NCBI RefSeq assembly: GCF_051967035.1
Contig: NZ_JBQCKK010000002.1
Location: forward strand, 248,001 to 312,000
DNA from: Brevibacillus sp051967035
GTDB taxonomy: Bacteria; Bacillota; Bacilli; Brevibacillales; Brevibacillaceae
Length of the DNA stretch: 64,000 nt
Reading direction: 5' to 3'
Each line of letters starts with the position of its first letter. The first letter of the stretch is position 1. Positions 7,755 to 15,787 of the stretch are shown piece after piece. The notes under the pieces are model-generated. The model did no database searches, was not told the DNA's origin, and worked only from the letters and a program-made list of their open reading frames with translations. Both the position numbers and the translations under genes were made by a program.

Positions 7755-8585
7755 ATGAAACGGATGGGATTGATCGCGTTCAGTTTGTTTATGCTCACCA
7801 TGTGCTGGGAGGGACAGCTTACTTCGGCCAATGTACTCGATAATGGGCCGATCCCTCAAGAATCGATTCGTCTTCGCATCATCGCCAACAGCGACTCTGT
7901 TCAGGATCAGTGGCTGAAGCGTGAAGTGCGCGATGCGCTGATCGCCCAGATGGACACCTGGGCGGAGGATATCCGGTCGTTCGAGGAAGCAGAGCAATTG
8001 GTCGCTTCCCAGCTTCCGGTTTTGCAAGAGGTTGTGGATAAAACGATTCGTGAACGCGGCTTTTCCTATCAAGCGGTCGTCGATTTCGGGCAAGTGCCTT
8101 TTCCGACCAAGCTGTACGGTTCTTACGTGTATCCGGCTGGCAACTACGAGGCGCTGCGGGTGCAAATCGGTGAGGCAAAAGGACAAAACTGGTGGTGCGT
8201 GCTGTTTCCGCCGCTTTGCTTTATCGATATGTCCAACGGGGATGCTGTCCAGGCAGCAGAACCGAAGGCTGAACCAACGTCCGGGGCCGCGACAGAGCAG
8301 TTGACGTTGAATGGAGAAGCGACGTCTGCACGGGAGACGGACCGGGAATCCGCAGAGCGCAAGGAATGGCGTGAAGAGCTGCTGGACCGGGAAGAGACGT
8401 GGAGCCGCCACAATCAGCCAGCAAGCATGTCCGATGCGGAGCAGGTTGTAGCAGTAGACGCGGAAGCAAACGAGCAAGGAAAAGAGCAGGACGAGGGGCA
8501 AGGGGAGAGCAAGCAGGCAGCTCCTGCGCCGCAAGTAGAGGTGCGCTTCTATCTGTGGGAAAAGCTCGAAAGCTGGTTCTCCTGA
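7755..8585 (+). CDS. spoIIR: Stage II sporulation protein R
   Basis: 276 residues from ATG 7755 (GGGAG about 10 nt upstream; a TTG at 7749 is too close to it). SpoIIR is made in the forespore, secreted into the intermembrane space and triggers SpoIIGA to process pro-sigma-E in the mother cell. An N-terminal signal segment (about 1-25) precedes the conserved core with IRLRIIANSDS, LKREVRDAL and YPAGNYEALRVQIGEAKGQN. Residues beyond about 165 form a hydrophilic Glu/Ala/Gln-rich tail ending in a short hydrophobic motif; this tail is longer than I expect for the family. Located after prmC as in other spore formers. Confidence 0.93.
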   Translation: MKRMGLIAFSLFMLTMCWEGQLTSANVLDNGPIPQESIRLRIIANSDSVQDQWLKREVRDALIAQMDTWAEDIRSFEEAEQLVASQLPVLQEVVDKTIRERGFSYQAVVDFGQVPFPTKLYGSYVYPAGNYEALRVQIGEAKGQNWWCVLFPPLCFIDMSNGDAVQAAEPKAEPTSGAATEQLTLNGEATSARETDRESAERKEWREELLDREETWSRHNQPASMSDAEQVVAVDAEANEQGKEQDEGQGESKQAAPAPQVEVRFYLWEKLESWFS

Positions 8586-8599
8586 GTCACACCGTCATC

Positions 8600-8635
8600 A
8601 AAACGACACCTCGCGAAAAGCGCAGGTGTCGTTTT
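8600..8635. terminator. Bidirectional terminator between spoIIR and the DUF3298 gene
   Basis: AAAACGACACCT (8600-8611) pairs perfectly with AGGTGTCGTTTT (8624-8635), flanked by A and T runs on both sides, between two convergent genes. Confidence 0.85.
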
Positions 8636-8649
8636 GGATGGGAAACGGC

Positions 8650-9444
8650 TTATTTTCCCGTCAATGCGGCGAGAATTTCCGGCTTCAGCAGGTTTTGGAA
8701 GCGATGGGCAGGGATTGTAAAAGAAGGCATGCCTACTGCATACGGGGCAATTTCGTACTGCCCGAAATGAATGACGAGATTTCCGTTTTCAAACGAGAAG
8801 CTCTGGTCGTCCGAGATGCTTTCAAAGCTGTACGGATTGTACCCGTCCGCTTCTGTTTGCGCTTTGATCTGCTGGCTGATGAGCTGGTTGAGAATGCTGC
8901 GGTAGTCGTAGCCGGGCCGGAACAGATCGGCGAGCTTGAGCGTTCTGGCTTTGGCCTGGTTGTCGATCGTGTAGTAAGTCACCTCGGTCATGCCGTGCGC
9001 TCCGCCCGTATAGACGTACGTTTGGATGGAGAAGGACACGAGCTTGCCGGCCTGGTGTACTTCATAGGAGATGTCAAGCGCATGCGGGCGTGGCTCCCAG
9101 CCGTATTTTTTGGCTTCTGCGGCGTCTTCCTTGCCCGCTTTTTGTCCTTCGGCGAGACCTGTCTGGGCTTGCTTGAGCAGGTCGGCGTTTAATTTCGCTT
9201 CAAACGCTTTATCCTTCAACCCGCGAATGACCGGGATGGTCACTCTGCCCTCGAATTCTTTGGAATGGACGGTGAACGTCTTCGGGGTAAACACGACTCC
9301 GGCGGCTTGCGGTGCTTGCGCTTGCGTGGCAGGAGCAGGCTTGGCTGGCGCAGCAGGAGCAGCGGCCAGGACGGGTGCAGTAGCGGCGGTCAACCATACG
9401 GCTGTGCCGAGAAGGCTGGAAGTAACAGATTGTAACCATGTCAT
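8650..9444 (-). CDS. Secreted DUF4163/DUF3298 (PdaC-like) domain protein
   Basis: 264 residues on the minus strand from ATG at 9444, with AAAGGA upstream. A signal peptide (cleavage near ATAPVLAAA, about residue 28) is followed by an Ala/Pro/Gln linker and a globular domain. The segment SFSIQTYVYTGGAHG followed by YYTID is typical of the DUF3298 family, found beside polysaccharide deacetylase domains in Bacillus PdaC and RsiV-like proteins. There is no deacetylase domain here, so it is a free-standing accessory or sensor-like domain. It is convergent with spoIIR. Confidence 0.8.
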   Translation of the reverse strand: MTWLQSVTSSLLGTAVWLTAATAPVLAAAPAAPAKPAPATQAQAPQAAGVVFTPKTFTVHSKEFEGRVTIPVIRGLKDKAFEAKLNADLLKQAQTGLAEGQKAGKEDAAEAKKYGWEPRPHALDISYEVHQAGKLVSFSIQTYVYTGGAHGMTEVTYYTIDNQAKARTLKLADLFRPGYDYRSILNQLISQQIKAQTEADGYNPYSFESISDDQSFSFENGNLVIHFGQYEIAPYAVGMPSFTIPAHRFQNLLKPEILAALTGK

Positions 9445-9572
9445 AGTCAGTCACGATCCTTTCAGTCTATGGGGAACAAGTTCCTCATTGCTATGGACTC
9501 ATTCTACTACATCGTTTTGGCAGCGGCGGTTAAGAAATGGTAACAAAGACTTTTCCCAGGCTTGCAAAGACG

Positions 9573-9616
9573 TGAAAAAGAGTGCCCTCCACCTTGTCAA
9601 ACAAGGATGAGGGCAC
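9573..9616 (-). terminator. Terminator of the minus-strand islet gene
   Basis: GTGCCCTC (9582-9589) with GAGGGCAC (9609-9616), and nested CCTTGT with ACAAGG. On the minus strand it is followed by TCTTTTTC. Confidence 0.8.
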
Positions 9617-9658
9617 AGAATGTACAAAATGAAGAAGACCGGGTGGCAGCAAATCATC

Positions 9659-10234
9659 TCATAACCATGTTGAGATTTTCCTCTTCCACCACGTAGTATT
9701 ATAGTAGGGTGGAGGATTAATTGGCATAACTGCATAGGTAGGAGTTACATCTATTACACTATCGAGACCTGAATAAACAAGGTCAATTTTTAGCGAAAAT
9801 GGTTGAATTGACCGCTCTGTTTGTTCTTCCATTTCATGAATGATTTTTCTTATTTCCTTTCTCCCCAAAGTAGTGTAAGAGACCATAGCCATTTTGCCAC
9901 CTGCTGGCATACTCCACCATTTATAAAAATCTACCCACAAAGCATCACATAGTTTCTTGAATTTTCCTGATTCTATTCCTGTTGTATGTGGTCTTTCAAG
10001 TTTTGGTACACACTGTTCTTGTCGTGAATGAACAAGGAAATGCCACCATTCATTCCAAGCACTTTTTAAATCATCGATTGAATAAGACTCGTCCATTATT
10101 AATTTTTTCTCAGGAAATGCTGTATCTTTATCCTTGAGAACTTTATCAGGCAGTAGTTCAAGAGCGAATCCTACATAAATAGCGAAATTTAGCGCTTCAG
10201 GAATGTCCATACTAATATTCCAAGAAGAGTGCAT
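9659..10234 (-). CDS. Tryptophan-rich hypothetical protein in an AT-rich islet
   Basis: 191 residues on the minus strand from an ATG at 10234, preferred over 10240 because the GGGGGA ribosome site then has proper spacing. I do not recognise the family. No signal peptide or clear membrane segment; about eleven tryptophans, including NEWWHF, YKWWSM and TWWKRK. A central lysine/glutamate-rich helix (RKEIRKIIHEMEE) precedes a strand-rich C-terminus. Base composition is clearly more AT-rich than the flanking genes. It has its own terminator at 9573-9616. Size and isolation would suit an immunity-type or other accessory protein, but that is speculation. Confidence 0.7.
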   Translation of the reverse strand: MHSSWNISMDIPEALNFAIYVGFALELLPDKVLKDKDTAFPEKKLIMDESYSIDDLKSAWNEWWHFLVHSRQEQCVPKLERPHTTGIESGKFKKLCDALWVDFYKWWSMPAGGKMAMVSYTTLGRKEIRKIIHEMEEQTERSIQPFSLKIDLVYSGLDSVIDVTPTYAVMPINPPPYYNTTWWKRKISTWL

Positions 10235-10286
10235 ATCCATTCCCCCGGTTAGTCAAATAATCTGGTACAAAGAGTAACTATACAAA

Positions 10287-10324
10287 TTAACAAAAGAATC
10301 AGGGCCATCAATTACCCTGATTCT
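10287..10324 (-). terminator. Hairpin terminator, minus strand, after the remnant reading frame
   Basis: AGAATCAGGG (10295-10304) pairs perfectly with CCCTGATTCT (10315-10324). Read on the minus strand it is followed by TTTGTTAATTTG. It sits directly after the stop of the 10335-10485 remnant. Confidence 0.7.
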
Positions 10325-10334
10325 CTTGTTATTT

Positions 10335-10485
10335 TTATCTTACGATTAGAGTAGTACCTGGCAATTGTCCTTTCAAATCTCCAATGTATGCTGTTCCGTG
10401 TAAAAATTCAAGTTCGCCGGACAGTTCGGCATAATACTCTCCTTTTGCCAATCCAGAATAATATATTCTATTCTCGATTGCTCAT
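10335..10485 (-). pseudogene. Decayed minus-strand gene: start codon runs into a frameshift
   Basis: A good ribosome site (AAGGAG) and ATG (10485-10483) lead after five codons to TAG. A second frame, which begins at the overlapping TGA (10484-10482), is open for 48 codons and reads like protein: RIYYSGLAKGEYYAELSG, then LEFLHGTAYIGDLKGQLPG, ending TTLIVR before TAA at 10337-10335. A terminator follows. I read this as the tail of a gene brought next to a start by deletion or frameshift. The family was not recognised. Confidence 0.45.
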
Positions 10486-10515
10486 TTTCTCCTTTTTTGA
10501 AAAAAATTGTATTTC

Positions 10516-10543
10516 TATATAGAACAGTAACCCAAATTTGCAA
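10516..10543 (-). promoter_or_regulatory. Minus-strand promoter of the decayed islet gene
   Basis: On the minus strand TTGCAA (10543-10538), 16-nt spacer, TATATA (10521-10516), about 30 nt before the ATG at 10485. Confidence 0.45.
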
Positions 10544-10624
10544 GTAAAGTAAATAGATAATATATAAATAGTTAATTATATACTAATGTTCGTATGACAA
10601 TAGTCCTCACTTCCCCGTTTATCA

Positions 10625-10750
10625 TTAGACTTTATTACATTTCCCATTCTCTGGTTTGATGTAATGCCCCTTGTATTCTTCATGACTTACAGATATTTCA
10701 TAAAGGGTCTTCTGCTCACTTGCAACAGGTAATATTGTGTGGTTTTTTAA
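10625..10750 (-). pseudogene. Possible second minus-strand gene remnant
   Basis: An open stretch of 41 codons between a stop and TAA (10627-10625), without its own start codon. It reads as plausible protein, for example EQKTLYEISVSHEEYKGHYI followed by KPENGKCNKV. It could be the end of a truncated gene or chance. Confidence 0.25.
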
Positions 10751-10780
10751 TCAAAGACTTTTCCACGTCTTTTCCCAAAG

Positions 10781-10800
10781 TTATTCACAAGTTACTCACA
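10781..10800 (+). repeat. Pair of DnaA-box-like nonamers
   Basis: TTATTCACA (10781-10789) matches the DnaA-box consensus TTATNCACA exactly. TTACTCACA (10792-10800) differs at one position. They are 11 bp apart, about one helical turn, just before the sua5 promoter. Confidence 0.4.
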
Positions 10801-10805
10801 GCCTG

Positions 10806-10834
10806 TTGAAAACTTTTAGATGCCCAACTATACT
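10806..10834 (+). promoter_or_regulatory. Sigma-A promoter of sua5
   Basis: TTGAAA (10806-10811), 17-nt spacer, TATACT (10829-10834), about 49 nt before the start at 10883. Confidence 0.8.
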
Positions 10835-10882
10835 AAAGGCACTTATGACAAAGAAACGAGCTAGAGAAAGGATTTTTTGGCG

Positions 10883-11962
10883 ATGGAAATCAATTTGGTG
10901 ACGAAAGTCTGGTCTGTGGATAACGGTGTGGAAAACCTCCGCAGTTGTACACAGATTGTGGATGCAGCCCGTTTGCTGCGCGCAGGGGAAGCGGTCGCTT
11001 TTCCAACGGAGACGGTATACGGCCTGGGGGCGAATGCATGGTCTGATGCAGCCGTGGAGAAAATATTTGCAGCGAAAGGCAGGCCGAGCGATAATCCGCT
11101 GATTGTGCATATCGGCGAGCTGGAGCAGTTGTCCACAGTCGCAGGCGCAGTCCCGGAAAAAGCGCGGAAGCTGATGCGCGCATTTTGGCCTGGTCCGTTG
11201 ACGATTATTCTCCCCAAAAACGATCGGGTTGCGTCGCTGGTCACGGCGGGGCTGGACTCTGTCGGGGTGCGCATGCCCGACCATCCGATCGCACTCGCTC
11301 TGATCCAGGAGGCCGGTGTGCCGATTGCAGCTCCCAGCGCCAATCGTTCCGGACGTCCAAGCCCGACTACGGCCGCGCACGTGCTTGCCGATCTCAATGG
11401 ACGGATCGCGGGAATCGTGGATGGCGGAGCTACCGGAGTGGGCGTCGAATCTACGGTGATTGATGCAACGTTGGACCCGCCTGTCATCCTGCGTCCGGGA
11501 GGAATTACCCGCGAACAGCTGGAGCGGGTGATTGGTCCGGTCGAGCTTGATCCTTCGTTTCAGGTGGGAGCGGTAGAGACGCCGCGCGCGCCAGGGATGA
11601 AATACACGCATTACGCCCCTGAAGGGGAAATGTGGCTGGTGACAGGCAGCGAAGCGCAGGTGCGCGCGAAAATGGCAGAGCTGCTCGCCGAGGCAAAACG
11701 GCACGGGCAAAAAACCGGGGTGCTGGCGACGGAAGAGTCGGCCGCTTACTGGCAGAATCAGGCGGATGTGGACATCGTCTTGTCCGTAGGCTCCCGCCAC
11801 GATCTGGAGAAAGTCGCCCGGCAGTTGTATGCGGTGCTGCGCGAGTTTGACCACCAGCACGTCCAGTTCATTGTAGGAGAAACGTTTTCGCGCGAAGGTT
11901 TGGGCATGGCCGTGATGAATCGCTTGGAGAAAGCGGCTGGCGGCCGTATTCTGTCCGTCTAA
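10883..11962 (+). CDS. ywlC: L-threonylcarbamoyladenylate synthase (Sua5/YwlC)
   Basis: 359 residues from ATG 10883 (AGAAAGGA about 10 nt upstream). Makes threonylcarbamoyl-AMP from threonine, bicarbonate and ATP, the first step of the universal t6A37 tRNA modification. The N-terminal YrdC-like domain (about 20-205) shows PTETVYGLG, the KGRPSDNPLIVHI signature and SANRSGRPSPT. A C-terminal Sua5 domain (about 235-359) follows a linker with PRAPGMKYTHYAP, which marks it as the long Sua5 form rather than short TsaC. First gene of a run continuing to mntP and ywlE. Confidence 0.95.
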   Translation: MEINLVTKVWSVDNGVENLRSCTQIVDAARLLRAGEAVAFPTETVYGLGANAWSDAAVEKIFAAKGRPSDNPLIVHIGELEQLSTVAGAVPEKARKLMRAFWPGPLTIILPKNDRVASLVTAGLDSVGVRMPDHPIALALIQEAGVPIAAPSANRSGRPSPTTAAHVLADLNGRIAGIVDGGATGVGVESTVIDATLDPPVILRPGGITREQLERVIGPVELDPSFQVGAVETPRAPGMKYTHYAPEGEMWLVTGSEAQVRAKMAELLAEAKRHGQKTGVLATEESAAYWQNQADVDIVLSVGSRHDLEKVARQLYAVLREFDHQHVQFIVGETFSREGLGMAVMNRLEKAAGGRILSV

Positions 11963-12017
11963 ACCAGTCTAAACTCCTCCTTGTCCGCATAAGGTGAAGA
12001 GACGGGGGGGAGTCGGC

Positions 12018-12578
12018 TTGGACCAGGTGTTGTTTCAGTGGGGGCAATTCTTGACGTTGCTCATCATTGCCTTTGCTTTGAGCATGGATGCCTTTTCGCT
12101 CGGGATCGGCGTGGGCATGGTCGGAATCCGTTTGCGGGAAATTGTCAAGGTGAGCATTACCATTGGACTTTTTCATATCATGATGCCTGTCGTCGGGATT
12201 GCTGTCGGCGCTTATTTGTCCGATTTGGTGGGGGATATCGCCGTTTTCATCGGCGGCGGAGTCCTCATGCTGATCGGTTTGCATATGTTGTGGAACGGAC
12301 TGATTCACGGCGATCAAAGGAGCGTGTTGAAAACAAAAGGAATCGGACTGCTGCTGTTTGCTTTCAGCGTCAGTCTCGATGCGCTCACGGTCGGGTTTTC
12401 GTTTGGGCTGATCGAAGTCAACAAAATTCTCGCGATTTCCCTGTTCGGCATCATGGGGGCGGCCATGTCCTATTTTGGACTTTTGCTGGGCAGAAGCGTG
12501 GGAGGATGGTTGGGCGATTACAGCGAATTAATAGGAGGACTTATTTTGTTTTGCTTCGGGTTGAAGTTTGTCATCTAG
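12018..12578 (+). CDS. mntP: Putative manganese efflux pump MntP
   Basis: 186 residues if started at TTG 12018, directly after a G-rich ribosome site (12004-12012); a GTG at 11994 would add 8 residues (MKRRGGVG) and cannot be excluded. Six hydrophobic segments in two repeats of three. The conserved acidic residues of the family are visible in ALSMDAFSLGIG (first repeat) and VSLDALTVGFSFG (second repeat). Exports Mn2+ across the membrane. Only 31-55 nt separate it from sua5, so there is no room for the Mn2+ (yybP-ykoY) riboswitch that often controls mntP. Confidence 0.92.
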   Translation: MDQVLFQWGQFLTLLIIAFALSMDAFSLGIGVGMVGIRLREIVKVSITIGLFHIMMPVVGIAVGAYLSDLVGDIAVFIGGGVLMLIGLHMLWNGLIHGDQRSVLKTKGIGLLLFAFSVSLDALTVGFSFGLIEVNKILAISLFGIMGAAMSYFGLLLGRSVGGWLGDYSELIGGLILFCFGLKFVI

Positions 12579-12590
12579 GAGGGGCGATCA

Positions 12591-13049
12591 TTGAAACGGA
12601 TACTATTCGTCTGCACGGGAAACACGTGCCGCAGTCCAATGGCAGAGGCGATGTTTCGCGCAAAGACAGCCGGACAAGAATTTGAAGTACGCTCGGCCGG
12701 AGTGGCGGCTTACGCAGGACAGCCTGCTTCCGCGCACGCCCAGACGGTGCTTGCGGAGCGAGGCATCTCGCATGAACATGCGTCTTGTCAGCTGGATGAA
12801 GCGCTGATCGAGTGGTCGGACCTTATTTTGACCATGACGCGCAATCACAAGCAAGCCATCCTGAGCTTTTTTCCGGCGGCAGCGGACAAGGTGCATACCC
12901 TTCAGGAATTTGTGGGAGTGGAAGGCTTGGGGGATATCGCCGATCCGTTTGGCGGGGCGCTGGAGGATTATCGCAGATGCGCGGAAGAAATCGAGGAGTC
13001 GCTGGACAGGCTTTTGGAGCGGCTGCTGGAAGTTCGTTTTCGTGAATAA
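12591..13049 (+). CDS. ywlE: Protein-arginine phosphatase YwlE
   Basis: 152 residues from TTG 12591, with TAGGAGGGG just upstream. Low-molecular-weight phosphatase fold with P-loop CTGNTCRS (catalytic C8, R14) near the N-terminus and the general-acid loop DPFGG. The threonine within the P-loop (T12) is the residue known to select phosphoarginine over phosphotyrosine in this family. It reverses McsB-type arginine phosphorylation and so affects protein quality control and the stress response. Position between mntP and rpiB is conserved in Bacilli. Confidence 0.94.
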   Translation: MKRILFVCTGNTCRSPMAEAMFRAKTAGQEFEVRSAGVAAYAGQPASAHAQTVLAERGISHEHASCQLDEALIEWSDLILTMTRNHKQAILSFFPAAADKVHTLQEFVGVEGLGDIADPFGGALEDYRRCAEEIEESLDRLLERLLEVRFRE

Positions 13050-13199
13050 CGGTGCGTAGGAGGTGCTGGTAGGCAACCAGGACCTTGTTTCTTATGAGAG
13101 TACGAACGTTTTTTTAAACCAACGAAAAAATGTTCACTTTTTACTTGCGGCTTTTTGATGTATAATAATGAAGATCATGAAACAAGCGAGGGATGGCAG

Positions 13200-13655
13200 A
13201 TGAAAGTGGCGATTGCTGCAGATCACGGTGGATACAAGCTGAAAGAGGAAATCAAGACGCTGCTCGCCTCCATGAACATCCAGACGGAAGACTTCGGTTG
13301 CTCTTGCGAGGATTCGGTAGATTATCCCGATTACGCTTGGCCCGTAGCGGAAAAAGTGGCAGCAGGCGAGTTTGACCGGGGCATCCTGGTCTGCGGAACC
13401 GGCATTGGCATGTCGATTGCAGCTAACAAAGTTCCTGGTGTTCGCTGCGCGCTGGTACACGACACCTTTTCAGCGCGAGCTACCCGTGAGCATAACAACA
13501 CGAACGTTTTGGCTATGGGGGAGCGGGTGATCGGCCCTGGTCTGGCGTTGGATATCGTGAAAATTTGGCTGGAGACGGAATTCCAGGGCGGTCGCCATGA
13601 GCGCCGTGTGGAAAAGATCGCGCAAATCGAAGCGAAGCACGCGGGAGTGAAGTAA
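13200..13655 (+). CDS. rpiB: Ribose-5-phosphate isomerase B
   Basis: 151 residues from ATG 13200 (GAGGGATGG upstream). Interconverts ribose-5-phosphate and ribulose-5-phosphate. Recognised by MKVAIAADHGGYKLK at the N-terminus, the GILVCGTGIGMSIAANK active-site strand and VHDTFSARATREHNNTNVL. A TATAAT at 13161-13166 suggests a promoter, though no clear -35 is visible. The stop is immediately followed by the GTG of ywlG. Confidence 0.95.
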   Translation: MKVAIAADHGGYKLKEEIKTLLASMNIQTEDFGCSCEDSVDYPDYAWPVAEKVAAGEFDRGILVCGTGIGMSIAANKVPGVRCALVHDTFSARATREHNNTNVLAMGERVIGPGLALDIVKIWLETEFQGGRHERRVEKIAQIEAKHAGVK

Positions 13656-14225
13656 GTGGACCTATCCGCTATTGAACAAGAGGTTTTCCAATTGGTGGAG
13701 GAAGTTGCCGAACTGGCCGCGCTTCGAGCCGGACAAATCATGGTGATCGGGTGCAGTACCAGTGAAGTGCTGGGCAAGCATATTGGCAAGGCTGGCAGCC
13801 GGGATGTGGCCGCCGCCATTTATCGCGGCATCCGTACGGTGCAGGAGCGGCGCGGCTTTGCTGTGGCCTTTCAATGTTGTGAACATTTGAACAGAGCGCT
13901 GGTGCTGGAGCGGGAAGTCATGGAACGCTACGGGCTGGAAGAGGTTTCGGTCGTTCCGGTACCGACTGCTGGCGGCTCCATGGCTGCGCACGCTTTTACG
14001 CAGCTTGCCGATGCGGTTGTGGTGGAGCAGATTCGCGCCCATGCAGGCATTGATATCGGCGATACGCTGATCGGCATGCACTTGAAGCACGTCGCCGTAC
14101 CTGTGCGCCCCTCGCAGCGGACTGTGGGTGAAGCGCATGTCACAGCTGCGCGGACACGCCCCAAGCTGATCGGCGGCGCGCGAGCTGTCTATGAAGTTGT
14201 GCCCGAACAGGAAAGCTGTACCTAA
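13656..14225 (+). CDS. ywlG: UPF0340/DUF436 family protein YwlG
   Basis: 189 residues from GTG 13656, which directly follows the rpiB stop TAA; the ribosome site GGGAGTGAAG lies inside rpiB. Recognised as YwlG by VIGCSTSEVLGKHIGKAGS, the CCEHLNRALVLE motif with paired cysteines and the PVPTAGGS segment. The biochemical role is not established. The conserved place between rpiB and glyA and the tight coupling suggest a link to central one-carbon or sugar-phosphate metabolism, but this is only context. Confidence 0.9.
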   Translation: MDLSAIEQEVFQLVEEVAELAALRAGQIMVIGCSTSEVLGKHIGKAGSRDVAAAIYRGIRTVQERRGFAVAFQCCEHLNRALVLEREVMERYGLEEVSVVPVPTAGGSMAAHAFTQLADAVVVEQIRAHAGIDIGDTLIGMHLKHVAVPVRPSQRTVGEAHVTAARTRPKLIGGARAVYEVVPEQESCT

Positions 14226-14268
14226 AAAGAATGGGGGACAAGCCCAATTTCAAGGAGGAGAAAACATC

Positions 14269-15519
14269 ATGCTAGATTTTTTGCGTAAGCAGGATCCGCA
14301 CGTTTTGGAAGCCATTCAACTGGAGCTGGGGAGACAGCGTGACAAAATTGAGCTGATTGCATCCGAAAACTTCGTGAGCCGTGCGGTCATGGAAGCGATG
14401 GGAACGGTACTGACCAACAAGTACGCGGAAGGCTATCCGGGCCGTCGCTACTACGGCGGTTGCGAGTACGTAGACATCGTGGAAAACATCGCGCGCGATC
14501 GCGTCAAAGAACTCTTCGGTGCCGAGCATGCGAACGTACAGCCACACTCTGGCGCACAGGCAAACATGGCGGTATACTTCACCATTTTGCAGCCAGGCGA
14601 CACTGTGCTTGGCATGAACCTGTCCCACGGCGGCCACCTGACGCACGGAAGCCCTGTTAACTTCTCCGGTACGCTGTACAACTTCGTAGAGTATGGCGTA
14701 GATCAAGACTCCCACCTGATTAACTACGAGGATGTTCGCGCAAAAGCATTGGAGCACAAGCCCAAGCTGATTGTAGCGGGCGCAAGCGCCTATCCGCGCA
14801 CGATTGATTTTGCCAAATTCCGCGAAATCGCCGATGAAGTCGGCGCGTACTTCATGGTAGATATGGCGCACATTGCGGGTCTGGTGGCTGCCGGCCTGCA
14901 TCCAAACCCGGTGCCGCACGCGCACTTCGTCACCTCCACGACGCACAAAACATTGCGCGGTCCGCGAGGCGGTCTGATCCTCTGCAAGGAAGAGTTTGCA
15001 AAAGCGATCGACAAATCCGTGTTCCCAGGCGTGCAAGGCGGTCCGCTGATGCATGTCATCGCGGCAAAAGCGGTTTCCTTTGGCGAAGCGCTGCAGCCTG
15101 ACTTCAAAGACTACGCAAAACGGATCGTAAGCAACGCCCGCGTCTTTGCCGAAGCGCTGCAAGCAGAAGGTCTGACGCTCGTGTCCGGCGGAACCGACAA
15201 CCACCTCGTACTGGTTGACGTAAGCAAAATCGGTCTGACCGGCAAAGTAGCCGAGCACCTCCTGGACGAAGTAAGCATCACCACCAACAAAAACACCATT
15301 CCTTACGATACGCAAAGCCCATTCGTCACCAGCGGTATCCGCATGGGGACGCCAGCCGTCACCAGCCGCGGCTTTGACGAAGAAGCGATGAAAGAAGTAG
15401 CCGCCATCATCGTCCTGACCCTGAAAAATCCGGAAGACGCAGCCAAGCACGACGAAGCCCGCCAACGCGTAGCCGCGCTGTGCCAACGCTTCCCGATGTA
15501 TGAGGGCTTGACGATTTAA
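14269..15519 (+). CDS. glyA: Serine hydroxymethyltransferase
   Basis: 416 residues from ATG 14269 with AAGGAGGAG at 14252-14260. PLP enzyme converting serine and tetrahydrofolate to glycine and 5,10-methylene-tetrahydrofolate. Visible signatures: ELIASENFVS, YAEGYPGRRYYGGCE, the PLP-lysine motif TSTTHKTLRGPRGG, and the C-terminal SPFVTSGIRMGTPA. Full length, no frame disruption. Ends with a strong terminator. Confidence 0.98.
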   Translation: MLDFLRKQDPHVLEAIQLELGRQRDKIELIASENFVSRAVMEAMGTVLTNKYAEGYPGRRYYGGCEYVDIVENIARDRVKELFGAEHANVQPHSGAQANMAVYFTILQPGDTVLGMNLSHGGHLTHGSPVNFSGTLYNFVEYGVDQDSHLINYEDVRAKALEHKPKLIVAGASAYPRTIDFAKFREIADEVGAYFMVDMAHIAGLVAAGLHPNPVPHAHFVTSTTHKTLRGPRGGLILCKEEFAKAIDKSVFPGVQGGPLMHVIAAKAVSFGEALQPDFKDYAKRIVSNARVFAEALQAEGLTLVSGGTDNHLVLVDVSKIGLTGKVAEHLLDEVSITTNKNTIPYDTQSPFVTSGIRMGTPAVTSRGFDEEAMKEVAAIIVLTLKNPEDAAKHDEARQRVAALCQRFPMYEGLTI

Positions 15520-15543
15520 TTTTCAAGATTATTTCTCAAGCAG

Positions 15544-15582
15544 ACAGACCCCGTGAGCAGCCTCGCGCGGGTCTGTTTTTTG
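15544..15582 (+). terminator. Intrinsic terminator of glyA
   Basis: ACAGACCC (15544-15551) pairs with GGGTCTGT (15569-15576), followed by six T residues. Confidence 0.85.
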
Positions 15583-15721
15583 GCGTTTTTTCTGTCTTTT
15601 TCCTGACAACTGCGACGTGGAAAACTCGGGAGACGTAGAACGGAGCCTGGCCTGGAAACCGTCTTCTCCTCCCCGCAGCCACCTCCCAGGAAACGGAAGA
15701 AAAATACGAAGATTAGGCAAA

Positions 15722-15750
15722 TTGACGGCGACTCTCTCCTTCGCTATGAT
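15722..15750 (+). promoter_or_regulatory. Sigma-A promoter of upp
   Basis: TTGACG (15722-15727), 17-nt spacer, TATGAT (15745-15750), 37 nt before the upp start. Confidence 0.82.
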
Positions 15751-15787
15751 GGAAAGGATGCATTGATAGGGAAACGGAGGAACGTAC

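Larger units (their letters stand above)
10241..10882. other. AT-rich non-coding islet with gene remnants
   Basis: About 640 nt without an intact gene, much more AT-rich than the surroundings. It holds a minus-strand terminator, a frameshifted minus-strand reading frame with promoter and ribosome site, a second short protein-like remnant, two DnaA-box-like sequences and the sua5 promoter. It looks like the decayed remains of an acquired insertion. Confidence 0.6.

Noticed and set aside
11963..12017. Search for a Mn2+ riboswitch before mntP
   Set aside because: The gap is at most 55 nt, too short for the yybP-ykoY element, and no such fold is visible.
15520..15787. Possible riboswitch or small RNA between glyA and upp
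   Set aside because: The region is explained by the glyA terminator and the upp promoter; no other structure recognised.
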